DNA of 22,386 bases, taken from DALYLB01 sp046154695 (GTDB lineage: Bacteria; Acidobacteriota; Blastocatellia; RBC074). The notes under the pieces were generated by a model. That model did not search any database. It was not told the DNA's origin and saw only the letters and a list, made by a program, of their open reading frames with translations. The stretch's first letter is position 1. Each line of letters begins with the position of its first letter. Of this stretch, positions 1-11,434 are shown one piece after another. A program made the position numbers and the translations under genes. Location of the stretch: assembly GCA_046154695.1 (NCBI GenBank), contig JBJXFI010000457.1:1-22386 (forward strand). Reading direction: 5' to 3'.

Positions 1-202
1 CCGAGCCGCCCGACGGCAGCTTGAGAGCGCCCGCCGCCACGGATTCCGCAATCGTGATCGTCGTGTTCGGCAGCGTGATCTCTCGCAGGCTCTCGCAGGT
101 CGCGGCCCTCGCCGGCTGCGCGGCGAAGAGGCCGGCGGTGAGAAGGAGGCCGGCGACCGCATTTCGGAGCCGGCGATTTCGATCCGTCAGCACAGGGGAC
201 AT
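1..202 (-). CDS. Tannase/feruloyl esterase family protein, N-terminal fragment
   Basis: The gene runs off the left edge, so only the first 67 residues are visible. The start is ATG at 202-200, with a GAGGAG ribosome-binding site six bases upstream. Residues 1-34 form a signal peptide: a basic Arg-rich start, a hydrophobic stretch AVAGLLLTAGLFAA and an ARA-type cleavage site. The mature protein begins ATCESLREITLPNTTIT, followed by a SVAAGAL stretch. I recognise this from memory as the N-terminus of secreted tannase/feruloyl esterases, alpha/beta hydrolases that cleave esters of gallic or hydroxycinnamic acids. The catalytic Ser, Asp and His would lie outside the window and cannot be checked. 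It follows the PQQ dehydrogenase on the same strand, but a terminator-like hairpin separates them. Confidence 0.72.
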   Translation of the reverse strand, partial: MSPVLTDRNRRLRNAVAGLLLTAGLFAAQPARAATCESLREITLPNTTITIAESVAAGALKLPSGGS

Positions 203-216
203 GGCATTCTCCTCGG

Positions 217-249
217 AAAAAGTGGCACAAGCTGGACAGCTTGTGCCAC
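217..249 (-). terminator. Perfect 12-bp hairpin plus T5, copy 1 of a dispersed palindrome
   Basis: Bases 222-233 (GTGGCACAAGCT) and 238-249 (AGCTTGTGCCAC) are perfect inverse complements around a 4-base loop. On the minus strand the stem is followed by five T (217-221), the form of an intrinsic terminator. It fills most of the gap between the PQQ dehydrogenase stop and the tannase start, directly before the tannase ribosome-binding site. A second, slightly decayed copy lies at 22301-22333, so this is a repeat family as well as a possible terminator. Confidence 0.7.
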
Positions 250-266
250 CATGCTTTTCATTGTTG

Positions 267-2339
267 TCAGGGCGCCAGGCGCTCGGGGAGCGCGAAGAGG
301 ACAATGGTCGAGGAGCCGGGCTTCGCTTTCCAGAACCCCGAGGCGCTGCCCGACGCGGCGGCGACATACTGGCGGCCGTCGATCGCGTAGGTGATGACTC
401 CCGCGTTCATCGGCCCGCCCATATGGAAGCGATAAAGCACCTTGCCGGCGCGGGCATCGAGCGCGAGGAAGTCCCCCGACAGCTCCCCCGTGAAGAGGAG
501 ATTGGCCGACGTCGTCGTCACGGCCGCCAGCATCGGGCGGGAGGATTCATACCTCCACGCGACCTTGCCCGTGGAGGCGTCGATCGCCGTCACCCACCCG
601 CGCGCCTTCTCCACGGGATCTTCCCGATAGGTCCCGCCCATGTAAATCTGCCCCGGGATAAATCGCGGATCGGCCGCCTTCCTGAAGACGCCGCACCAAT
701 CGACCGCCGGAACATAGAGCATGTTGGTCTTCGGATTGAAGGCCGGCCCATTCCACAGCACGCCGCCAAGAACGCCCGGGCAGGCGCGCACGCCCTCGAT
801 CGTCGTCTCCACCTCCGTGTTGAGGCGCGTGGTGACGGGGGTTTCGTACACCTGCTCGCGGGTCTCGCGATCGAACGCATGCAGCAGCCCGTCCTTCCCG
901 ACCACGGCGACCAGCTTTCGCGCTTTTCCATCGACTGTGGCGTTGAACAGGGGGCTGGTCTGCGTCAGATCCCAGTCATGGGTGTCGTGCGGGACGACCT
1001 GCCGGAACCATCTCAGTTTGCCCGTGCGCGCGTCGAGCACAATCATCGATCCGGTGTAGAGATTCGATCCCGGGCGCCGGTCCGCATGGAAGTCGGGGGC
1101 CGGATTCGCGACCGGGATGTAGACGAGCCCCTCCGCGGGATCGAGGGAGACCGGCGACCAGACGGCGCCGCCTCCGTGCAGGCGGGCATCGCCCGGCCCC
1201 CAGGTCTCGGCGCCTGGTTCGCCGTCGTTCGGAACGGTGTGGAAGCGCCAGACCTCCTCGCCGTCCTCCAGCTTGAACGCGCCCACCCAGCCCTTGACGC
1301 CCTGTTCGCTGATGCCGAGCCCGAGGATCACCAGATTCTCGAAGATCATCGGCGCCATGTTGAAGGAGCCTTCGTTCTTCTCCACCACGACGATGCGCTT
1401 CTCCCAGAGCGGCTTCCCCGTCTCGATATCGAGCGCGATGAGATAACCGTCGGTCGTCGCGCGCACCACGCGGCCTTCCTTGATCGCGACGCCGCGATTG
1501 GGCGGATAGATCTCAAGCGATCTGGGCTTCCAGTCATGCCGCCAGCGCAGCCGGCAGTTGGCCGCGTCGATCGCGATCGTCGACCACGTCGTCGTGATGT
1601 ACATCACCCCGCGATAGACCACCGGATTGTTGTGAAAGGTCTTCGTGTCACCGGCCTGGTACATGCAAACCGGCCGCAGATTGCCCGCGTTTTGCGGCGT
1701 GATCTGTTTCAGATCCACATATCGCTGTCCGGCGTAATCGTGATTCGACATCAGCCAGTCGGTCGTGTTCGATCCCGCGGCGTTCAGCTCCTCCTGCGAA
1801 GGCGATTTCGAGAGCGGATGTCGCGCGCCCGCGGCCGATTTCGGCTCCTCGGTCGCGGCCGCGGCCATCGCGCCCTCCTTCATCGACCCTTGCGGCTCGA
1901 TCCGGATTCGCTTCAGGGCCGCCGATTGCGCGGGCAGCTCGCGCGCGCCGGCTCGATAGCCGTTGGCCCTCAGCATGTGGGCGACGATGTCGATGTATTC
2001 CTGATTGCTGAGCGTTCCGCCCGCGCCGTATGGCATTTGCGTTCGCGTGATGTAAAACAGCTCATCCACGTTGTGATTGCCGCCGCCCCATTTGCCCATA
2101 AAAAGGCTGCCGGCCAGGGCGCTCGCCGAGCCGCCTTCGAGCCGGGCGCCGTGGCACGACGCGCACCGCTTGTCATAGAGCGCCTGCCCGCGCCGCGCCT
2201 GCGCTTCGGTGAAAAGCTGCCCCTGCTGCTGCGCCGACGAGCGGCCGGCCGAGAAACCCAGGGCCATGCAGGCCCCAAGGAAAAACAGAACGGACAATCG
2301 CTCCGTTCGCGTCAAGATGAAATGGCGCCTGATCCGCAT
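267..2339 (-). CDS. PQQ-dependent dehydrogenase with N-terminal cytochrome c domain
   Basis: This is a 690-residue exported quinohaemoprotein. The ATG at 2339 is chosen because AGGAG lies about nine bases upstream and a signal peptide follows (about residues 1-37, ending SSAQQQ). The frame stays open further upstream but without family similarity. A class I cytochrome c domain covers about 42-130, with haem motif CASCH at 59-63 and probable axial Met102 (QMPYG). After a linker rich in Ala, Glu and Ser, a PQQ beta-propeller covers about 190-690. It has the HDWDL stretch, where this family has its catalytic Asp, and repeated blade motifs such as ALDARAGKVLYRF. Such enzymes oxidise alcohols or sugars in the periplasm and pass electrons through haem c. 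The haem domain is N-terminal, the reverse of classic quinohaemoprotein alcohol dehydrogenases. The substrate cannot be predicted. Confidence 0.9.
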   Translation of the reverse strand: MRIRRHFILTRTERLSVLFFLGACMALGFSAGRSSAQQQGQLFTEAQARRGQALYDKRCASCHGARLEGGSASALAGSLFMGKWGGGNHNVDELFYITRTQMPYGAGGTLSNQEYIDIVAHMLRANGYRAGARELPAQSAALKRIRIEPQGSMKEGAMAAAATEEPKSAAGARHPLSKSPSQEELNAAGSNTTDWLMSNHDYAGQRYVDLKQITPQNAGNLRPVCMYQAGDTKTFHNNPVVYRGVMYITTTWSTIAIDAANCRLRWRHDWKPRSLEIYPPNRGVAIKEGRVVRATTDGYLIALDIETGKPLWEKRIVVVEKNEGSFNMAPMIFENLVILGLGISEQGVKGWVGAFKLEDGEEVWRFHTVPNDGEPGAETWGPGDARLHGGGAVWSPVSLDPAEGLVYIPVANPAPDFHADRRPGSNLYTGSMIVLDARTGKLRWFRQVVPHDTHDWDLTQTSPLFNATVDGKARKLVAVVGKDGLLHAFDRETREQVYETPVTTRLNTEVETTIEGVRACPGVLGGVLWNGPAFNPKTNMLYVPAVDWCGVFRKAADPRFIPGQIYMGGTYREDPVEKARGWVTAIDASTGKVAWRYESSRPMLAAVTTTSANLLFTGELSGDFLALDARAGKVLYRFHMGGPMNAGVITYAIDGRQYVAAASGSASGFWKAKPGSSTIVLFALPERLAP

Positions 2340-2511
2340 GGTGATGGTCTCCTGAGAAGGTTGGACGAACGCGCGCAGTGTACCAGCCATGCGGAAATTG
2401 AGAAATAGGCGGCGGAACACTTCACATGACAGCGGGAGGAAGGAGACGTGAACCGCGGATGGTTCGTTCCGTTCTTCCCGCCTTCGTTGACTGGGCCTCG
2501 TCGCATTCCGG

Positions 2512-3873
<1,362 letters not shown>

Positions 3874-3904
3874 CGTCTCAGTCCTTGAAATCAATTCGGC
3901 CCTC

Positions 3905-4011
3905 GTTCGGAGTTCCGCGTTTACGCGGCCTCTTCCATCTACGCATTTTCATTACCGCGCAATGGCGAAAATGAAGAAATGCACAGAACCGCCTGAAGGC
4001 GGAACTCCGAA
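3905..4011. repeat. Paired-hairpin intergenic repeat, copy 1
   Basis: The left arm at 3906-3928 begins TTCGGAGTTCCGC and contains the hairpin CCGCGTTTACGCGG. The right arm at 3989-4011 contains CCGCCTGAAGGCGG and ends GCGGAACTCCGAA. The outer 13 bases are exact inverse complements. The element is about 106 bp and lies between the DUF1800 stop codon (2 bp away) and the DUF1501 start. Related copies are at 16712-16781 and 17452-17528. Confidence 0.75.
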
Positions 4012-4013
4012 TA

Positions 4014-6839
<2,826 letters not shown>

Positions 6840-6947
6840 ATCGCTTCCCCGAATTTAGAAACAACGCCGTTTCGTTGACATGTTGAAGACTGAAATCGCT
6901 GCTGTTGGGGGGAACTGAGGCAACTGCAAGTCTGCATTTGCCCGCGC

Positions 6948-6977
6948 ATTATATGCAATTCCACCGAGGCCGGACAA
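6948..6977 (-). promoter_or_regulatory. Sigma70-type promoter for the DUF1800-DUF1501 operon
   Basis: On the minus strand, TTGTCC (6977-6972) is followed after 18 bases by a perfect TATAAT (6953-6948). Transcription would start near 6941 and leave a leader of about 100 bases before the DUF1800 ATG. Called from consensus only. Confidence 0.5.
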
Positions 6978-7025
6978 CCGCTCTATTCGTTCATCTTTCG
7001 ACCGCATCGCTATTGCCCTTCGTGT

Positions 7026-7049
7026 GGCTCGCGCTTGGGGGCGCGAGCC
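7026..7049 (+). other. GC-rich hairpin upstream of the small ORF
   Basis: GGCTCGCGC (7026-7034) and GCGCGAGCC (7041-7049) form a perfect 9-bp stem with loop TTGGGG. No T-run follows, so it is not a standard terminator. It ends seven bases before the GAAGGAG ribosome-binding site of the small ORF at 7070, so it may affect translation or mRNA stability there. Confidence 0.5.
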
Positions 7050-7069
7050 GATAAGTGAAGGAGATCGAT

Positions 7070-7141
7070 ATGGATGGCGTCCTCGAATCTATTGGTTCGA
7101 TGGAAAATCTTTGCCCGGATTGTCCGTTATCGGGTATATAA
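7070..7141 (+). CDS. Candidate 23-residue small protein or leader peptide
   Basis: ATG at 7070 is preceded by GAAGGAG (7057-7063) at a spacing of six bases, among the best ribosome-binding sites in the window. The frame runs 23 codons to TAA at 7139-7141 and encodes an acidic peptide starting MDGVLESIGSMENL, followed by a CPDC motif. The stop lies seven bases before the ATG of the DUF433 gene, a spacing that would allow translational coupling. I recognise no family. It could be a regulatory leader peptide, a real microprotein (the CxxC could bind metal or form a disulfide), or a chance frame. The ribosome-binding site is the main argument for it. Confidence 0.4.
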   Translation: MDGVLESIGSMENLCPDCPLSGI

Positions 7142-7142
7142 T
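7111..7142 (+). promoter_or_regulatory. Possible promoter and operator just before the DUF433 gene
   Basis: A TATAAT at 7137-7142 ends six bases before the DUF433 ATG, and a TTGCCC at 7111-7116 lies 20 bases upstream of it (18 bases from the overlapping TATATA). If used, transcription would start at or near the ATG and give a leaderless mRNA. An imperfect inverted repeat, CCCGGAT (7114-7120) and ATCGGG (7129-7134), could be an operator for self-repression, as is common in toxin-antitoxin pairs. The site overlaps the end of the small ORF at 7070-7141, so the two models compete. Confidence 0.3.
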
Positions 7143-7148
7143 CCCAAC

Positions 7149-7523
7149 ATGATGACCGAATTGGAAGCCACAATCACGGCCCCGCTGACCCAATGGGAAG
7201 ACGGCACCATCCGCGTCTCCGGCTCGCGGGTGCCGATTGACTCCATTCTCCACCACTTCAAACTCGGCGCCGTGCCGGAACAGATTGTGTACATGTTTGA
7301 GGGCCTGCGACTCGCAGACATTTATTCCGTCATCGCCTACTATCTCAGCCATCGCGAAGTCATCGAGGAATATCTCCGAAAACAGGAGGCTCGGGAAGAG
7401 GCTGTCCTGCAACGGCTCGAATCCGATCCCCACTTTCGCAAGGAGAAGCAGGAGTTTCGCGAGCGAATGATGGCTCGATGGGGGACCTTGCGGGAGGAAA
7501 GGGGTGCGCTGATTTCCACCTAG
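7149..7523 (+). CDS. DUF433 family protein, likely antitoxin partner
   Basis: This is a 124-residue protein. The DUF433 domain covers about residues 5-75: TAPLTQWEDGTIRVSGSRVP, then a helical segment LHHFKLGAVPEQIVYMFEGL, and LADIYSVIAYYLSHREVIEEYL. The domain is a small winged-helix-like, probably DNA-binding fold. The C-terminal half (about 76-124) is charged and helical (EAREEAVLQRLESDPHF). The start is ATG 7149, because the family N-terminus begins there and no ribosome-binding site supports the earlier in-frame codons. An ATG at 7152 is equally possible. It lies 3 bp upstream of a DUF5615 gene. This pair recurs across bacteria and is generally treated as a type II toxin-antitoxin-like module, with DUF433 as the antitoxin and regulator. 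The function is inferred from the pairing. Confidence 0.85.
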   Translation: MMTELEATITAPLTQWEDGTIRVSGSRVPIDSILHHFKLGAVPEQIVYMFEGLRLADIYSVIAYYLSHREVIEEYLRKQEAREEAVLQRLESDPHFRKEKQEFRERMMARWGTLREERGALIST

Positions 7524-7526
7524 CAT

Positions 7527-7877
7527 ATGCTTCCCCTGCTCATCGATCAAAATTTCAACCAGATCATTCTTCGCGGTTTGCGCGCTCGCGTTCAGGATCT
7601 CGACGCGATCACCGCATACGAAGCCGGGCTCAGCGCCGCCAGCGACCCGGCATTGCTTGCCCGGGCGGCCCGGGAGGGCAGGCTTCTCGTGACGCACGAT
7701 CATCACACCATGCCCGATCAGGTCGCTGAACGAATTGCCGCGGGGGAAAAGGTCTCCGGCGTCCTGCTTGTCTCTCGCAAACTACCGGTTGGCCAGGTGA
7801 TCGACGATCTGGAGATCATTGTGCTGTGCAGTCAGGAAAATGATTGGGAAAATGTGATTCGCCGCCTTCCTCTGTGA
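7527..7877 (+). CDS. DUF5615 PIN-like protein, likely toxin partner
   Basis: This 116-residue protein belongs to the DUF5615 PIN-like family. Visible features are the N-terminal strand with an acidic residue (MLPLLIDQNFNQIILRGL, Asp7), the central AASDPALLARAAREGRLLVTHDHHTMP with Asp and His residues, and the end ENVIRRLPL. In PIN-domain proteins such Asp residues bind Mg2+ for RNA cleavage. Whether DUF5615 proteins are active ribonucleases is not established. The start is ATG 7527, 3 bp after the DUF433 stop with no ribosome-binding site immediately upstream; a GGAGG lies about 30 bases back. Translation is therefore probably coupled to the upstream gene, which fits an antitoxin-first operon. 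Confidence 0.85.
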   Translation: MLPLLIDQNFNQIILRGLRARVQDLDAITAYEAGLSAASDPALLARAAREGRLLVTHDHHTMPDQVAERIAAGEKVSGVLLVSRKLPVGQVIDDLEIIVLCSQENDWENVIRRLPL

Positions 7878-7910
7878 CGTCCTGAACGGTCTTCATCCGG
7901 TTCCATCATC

Positions 7911-8810
<900 letters not shown>

Positions 8811-8901
8811 GCGTCCGCTCGCATCGCTGACCAGCCCGAGAACACATACGTTACCCTGAAGATAAGATTTCTCACACGTTCAGAGACGCGAAGAGCGCCG
8901 A

Positions 8902-8981
<80 letters not shown>

Positions 8982-9066
8982 CAACCAACGAGACGATTGG
9001 CCGGCGAGTGAGGATCGATCCCGCACCATGGGCGCGTTCCGCGCTCGTCGCGCCGTGTAAAGCGCC

Positions 9067-10014
9067 GTGAACAGCCTTCAGATTTTTTCGGGTAATGCCC
9101 ATCGATCGCTTGCCGAAGAGATTTGCCAGTATCTGGGGATCGAACTCGGCCGCGCCAACACGACACGTTTCCCGGACGGGGAGTTCAATTTTCAGATCCT
9201 CGAAAACGTGCGTGGCGGGGATGTCTTCCTCGTCCAGCCGACGTGCCCGCCGGTGGACGCGCACCTGATGGAACTGCTGATCATGATCGACGCGTTTCGC
9301 CGGTCGTCGGCGGACCGGATCACCGCGGTGATTCCGTATTACGGGTACGCGCGGGGCGACAAGAAAGACAAGCCGCGGATTCCGATCTCGGCGCGCCTGG
9401 TGGCGAATCTGATCACCACGGCGGGGGCCGACCGCGTGCTGACGATCGACCTGCACGCGCCGCAGATCCAGGGGTTCTTCGATATCCCGGTGGATCACCT
9501 GTTCGCCGCGCCGGTAATGATCGATTATTTCACGCGGAATCCGATCGACAACCTGGTCGTGGTGGCGCCGGATCCCGGCGGCGCGGAACGCGCGCGCGCT
9601 TATGCCAAGCGTCTCAACGCCGATTTCGCCATCGTCGACAAGCGGCGGGACAAGTCGCAGGCCGGGCACGCCGAGGCCGAGGTGATGAACGTCATCGGCA
9701 ATGTCGAGGGGCGGAATGCCCTGATCGTCGACGATATGGTCGATACCGGCGGCACGCTCACCAAGGTGGCGGATGCCGTCGCGAAGAAGGGCGCTTCCCG
9801 CGTGCTCACCAGTTGCGTGCACGCCGTGCTCTCGGGCAACGCCGTCGAGCGGATCATGGATTCGCCGCTTGAAAAGGTCGTGATGACCAACTCGATGCCG
9901 GTCCGCGATTTTTGCGACTCGCCGCGGTTTCAATGCCTGAGCATTGCCCCGCTGCTGGCCGAGGCCGTCAAATCGATTCACGAAGAGTCCTCCGTGAGCC
10001 GGTTGTTCATTTGA
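9067..10014 (+). CDS. prs: Ribose-phosphate pyrophosphokinase (PRPP synthetase)
   Basis: Prs makes phosphoribosyl pyrophosphate from ribose 5-phosphate and ATP, the shared precursor for nucleotides, histidine, tryptophan and NAD. The 315-residue length is typical of class I enzymes. Motifs are FSGNAHRSLAEEIC, RFPDGEFNFQILENVRGGDV, the ATP/Mg site DLHAPQIQGFFDIPVDHL, VVVAPDPGGAERARAYAKRL, and the PRPP-binding loop VDDMVDTGGTLT (Asp222-Thr230 core). The flexible catalytic loop reads YARGDKKDKPRIPISARL; Gly replaces the usual Gln after YAR. The start is GTG 9067, where the family N-terminus begins; the upstream ribosome-binding site is weak. A terminator-like structure follows, before rplY. Confidence 0.97.
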   Translation: MNSLQIFSGNAHRSLAEEICQYLGIELGRANTTRFPDGEFNFQILENVRGGDVFLVQPTCPPVDAHLMELLIMIDAFRRSSADRITAVIPYYGYARGDKKDKPRIPISARLVANLITTAGADRVLTIDLHAPQIQGFFDIPVDHLFAAPVMIDYFTRNPIDNLVVVAPDPGGAERARAYAKRLNADFAIVDKRRDKSQAGHAEAEVMNVIGNVEGRNALIVDDMVDTGGTLTKVADAVAKKGASRVLTSCVHAVLSGNAVERIMDSPLEKVVMTNSMPVRDFCDSPRFQCLSIAPLLAEAVKSIHEESSVSRLFI

Positions 10015-10032
10015 GAACGGGATTCGACAGGC

Positions 10033-10095
10033 ATCCGCCTGTTGCGGATTTCACATTCGTGATCGACGAACCATAGGTTCGTCCCAATTTTTTTT
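10033..10095 (+). terminator. Intrinsic terminator/possible attenuator between prs and rplY
   Basis: GACGAACC (10065-10072) and GGTTCGTC (10076-10083) form a perfect 8-bp stem with loop ATA. CCAA follows, then eight T (10088-10095). Upstream, TTCGT (10056-10060) can instead pair with ACGAA (10066-10070), which would block the terminator stem. A separate small hairpin, ATCCGC/GCGGAT, spans 10033-10049. The GGAG site and ATG of rplY start right after the T-run, so read-through decides rplY expression unless another promoter exists. Confidence 0.75.
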
Positions 10096-10109
10096 CGGAG
10101 CAGAACGCA

Positions 10110-10742
10110 ATGAGTTTCGATTCCACTGTTTCCCTCGACGCCAAATCCCGCGAAGAGCGCGGCAAGAATGCCGCGCGCCGGCTGCGGGCGGCGGGCCTGG
10201 TTCCCATCACGGTCTATGGCGGCGACCTGGAGGCCGCCAGCACGACGATCGTCAAGCGGGAGTTCGCCGCGCTGATGCGCGCCCACGGACGCAACATGAT
10301 CTTCACGCTCAACATCGAGGGCGCCGGGACGCCCGTGAAGATCGCCGAGATGCAGCTTGACCCGATCAGGGGAACGCTGCTGCACGCCGATCTGATGCGC
10401 ATCTCGCTGACCGAGAAATCGAAGTTCGAGGTGCCCGTCCACGCGGTCGGCGAGGCGGAAGGCGTCAAGATGTTCAACGGCATTCTCGACGTCGTCGCCC
10501 ACTCGGTGGAGGTCCGCTGCCTGCCGACCGTGCTGCCGTCCGTGATCGAAGCCGACATCTCCGCCATGCAGATCGGGGATCACCTGCGGGTCAAGGATCT
10601 CAAGGTCGCCGACGACATCGAGATTCTCGACGATCCCGAGAAGGTCATCTTCACCGTCATCGCGCCGCGCGTCGAAGAGACCGTCGAGCCCGCGGTCGCC
10701 GAGCCCGAAGTGATCAAGAAAGGCAAGCCGGAAGAGAAGTAA
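10110..10742 (+). CDS. rplY: 50S ribosomal protein L25/general stress protein Ctc
   Basis: L25 binds 5S rRNA in the large ribosomal subunit. This is the long Ctc/TL5 form of 210 residues. An N-terminal 5S-binding domain covers about 1-95 (LDAKSREERGKNAARRLRAA, GLVPITVYGG, EMQLDPIRGTLLHADLMRIS). A second beta-rich domain covers about 100-185 (VPVHAVGEAEGVKMFNGIL, VRCLPTVLPSVIEADIS). An acidic Glu/Val-rich tail ends the protein. The start is ATG 10110, with GGAG about ten bases upstream. It lies 20 bp before pth, an arrangement typical of many bacteria, and the two are probably cotranscribed. The preceding terminator-like hairpin suggests its expression is set separately from prs. Confidence 0.95.
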   Translation: MSFDSTVSLDAKSREERGKNAARRLRAAGLVPITVYGGDLEAASTTIVKREFAALMRAHGRNMIFTLNIEGAGTPVKIAEMQLDPIRGTLLHADLMRISLTEKSKFEVPVHAVGEAEGVKMFNGILDVVAHSVEVRCLPTVLPSVIEADISAMQIGDHLRVKDLKVADDIEILDDPEKVIFTVIAPRVEETVEPAVAEPEVIKKGKPEEK

Positions 10743-10762
10743 GGGCCTGGAGTTCGTCGTCT

Positions 10763-11323
10763 ATGTGGCTGATCGTGGGCCTGGGCAATCCCGGGCCGAA
10801 ATATGAATGGACCCGCCACAACTGCGGCTTTTTGGTGATCGATGAGCTGGCCCGCCGCGCGGGCAGGGAACCCCGCCTGCTGGAGTGCCAGGCGTTGACC
10901 GCGCGCGTCGCGCTCGCCGGGGATGCATGCCTGCTGGTTAAACCGCAGACTTTCATGAACCTGAGCGGCGTGGCGGTCGCCGAATTGAAAAGGAAATATG
11001 AGATCGCCGATGCCGCCCGGATCGTCCTGATCAGCGATGACCTGGCCCTTCCCTTCGGCAGGATTCGCCTGCGGCCCAAAGGGAGCGCGGGCGGCCAGAA
11101 CGGGTTGAAATCGGTGATCGAGAAACTGGGCACGCGGGACTTTCCCCGCGTGCGCCTCGGAATTGCGCCCGATCACCCGATCGCGAGCGCCTCGGATTTT
11201 GTCCTTTCCGATTTTCCCCGAAAGGATCGCGACGCGCTGATGGAGATGGTGGCGCGGGCGGCGGATGCCGTCGAGGATCTTTTGACAACGGGCATCGCGG
11301 AAGCGATGTCGAAATACAACTGA
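10763..11323 (+). CDS. pth: Peptidyl-tRNA hydrolase
   Basis: Pth releases peptides from peptidyl-tRNAs that drop off the ribosome, so that the tRNA can be reused. The 186-residue length is normal. Conserved elements are all present: VGLGNPGPKYEWTRHNCGF, with Asn9 and catalytic His19; KPQTFMNLSG, with Asn66; ISDDLALPFGRIRLRPKGSA, with the Asp pair at 92-93; and GGQNGLKSVIEKLG, with Asn113. The start is ATG 10763, 20 bp after rplY, with GGAG about eleven bases upstream. The gene links rplY to the rpsF ribosomal cluster downstream. Confidence 0.96.
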   Translation: MWLIVGLGNPGPKYEWTRHNCGFLVIDELARRAGREPRLLECQALTARVALAGDACLLVKPQTFMNLSGVAVAELKRKYEIADAARIVLISDDLALPFGRIRLRPKGSAGGQNGLKSVIEKLGTRDFPRVRLGIAPDHPIASASDFVLSDFPRKDRDALMEMVARAADAVEDLLTTGIAEAMSKYN

Positions 11324-11344
11324 GAAAGGACCCGCGGGCGGAAG

Positions 11345-11402
11345 GCCCGGCGTCCCTGGACTCAGAATACGCTCCTTGCTCGGCGGCATGCGTTCGCCGG
11401 GC
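11345..11402 (+). promoter_or_regulatory. Candidate structured rpsF leader with two alternative hairpins
   Basis: CGCCGGGC (11395-11402) can pair perfectly with GCCCGGCG (11345-11352), or with one G-U wobble with GCTCGGCG (11378-11385). The two pairings exclude each other. The structure ends about 20 bases before the AAGGAGG site of rpsF. Many bacteria regulate rpsF through an mRNA leader that binds the S6:S18 pair. I cannot confirm that this matches the known motif. Confidence 0.35.
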
Positions 11403-11434
11403 TGTTTCCAGAACATCCGTAAGGAGGATTTTCA

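Noticed and set aside
21..2408. Long plus-strand open frame opposite the PQQ dehydrogenase
   Set aside because: The Arg/Pro/His-rich translation has no family features. The minus strand encodes a clear cytochrome/PQQ protein here, and in GC-rich DNA antisense frames stay open by chance.
8851..8868. TAAGAT as a -10 element for tRNA-Gln
   Set aside because: Only four of six bases match and no acceptable -35 is found at 16-18 bases upstream.
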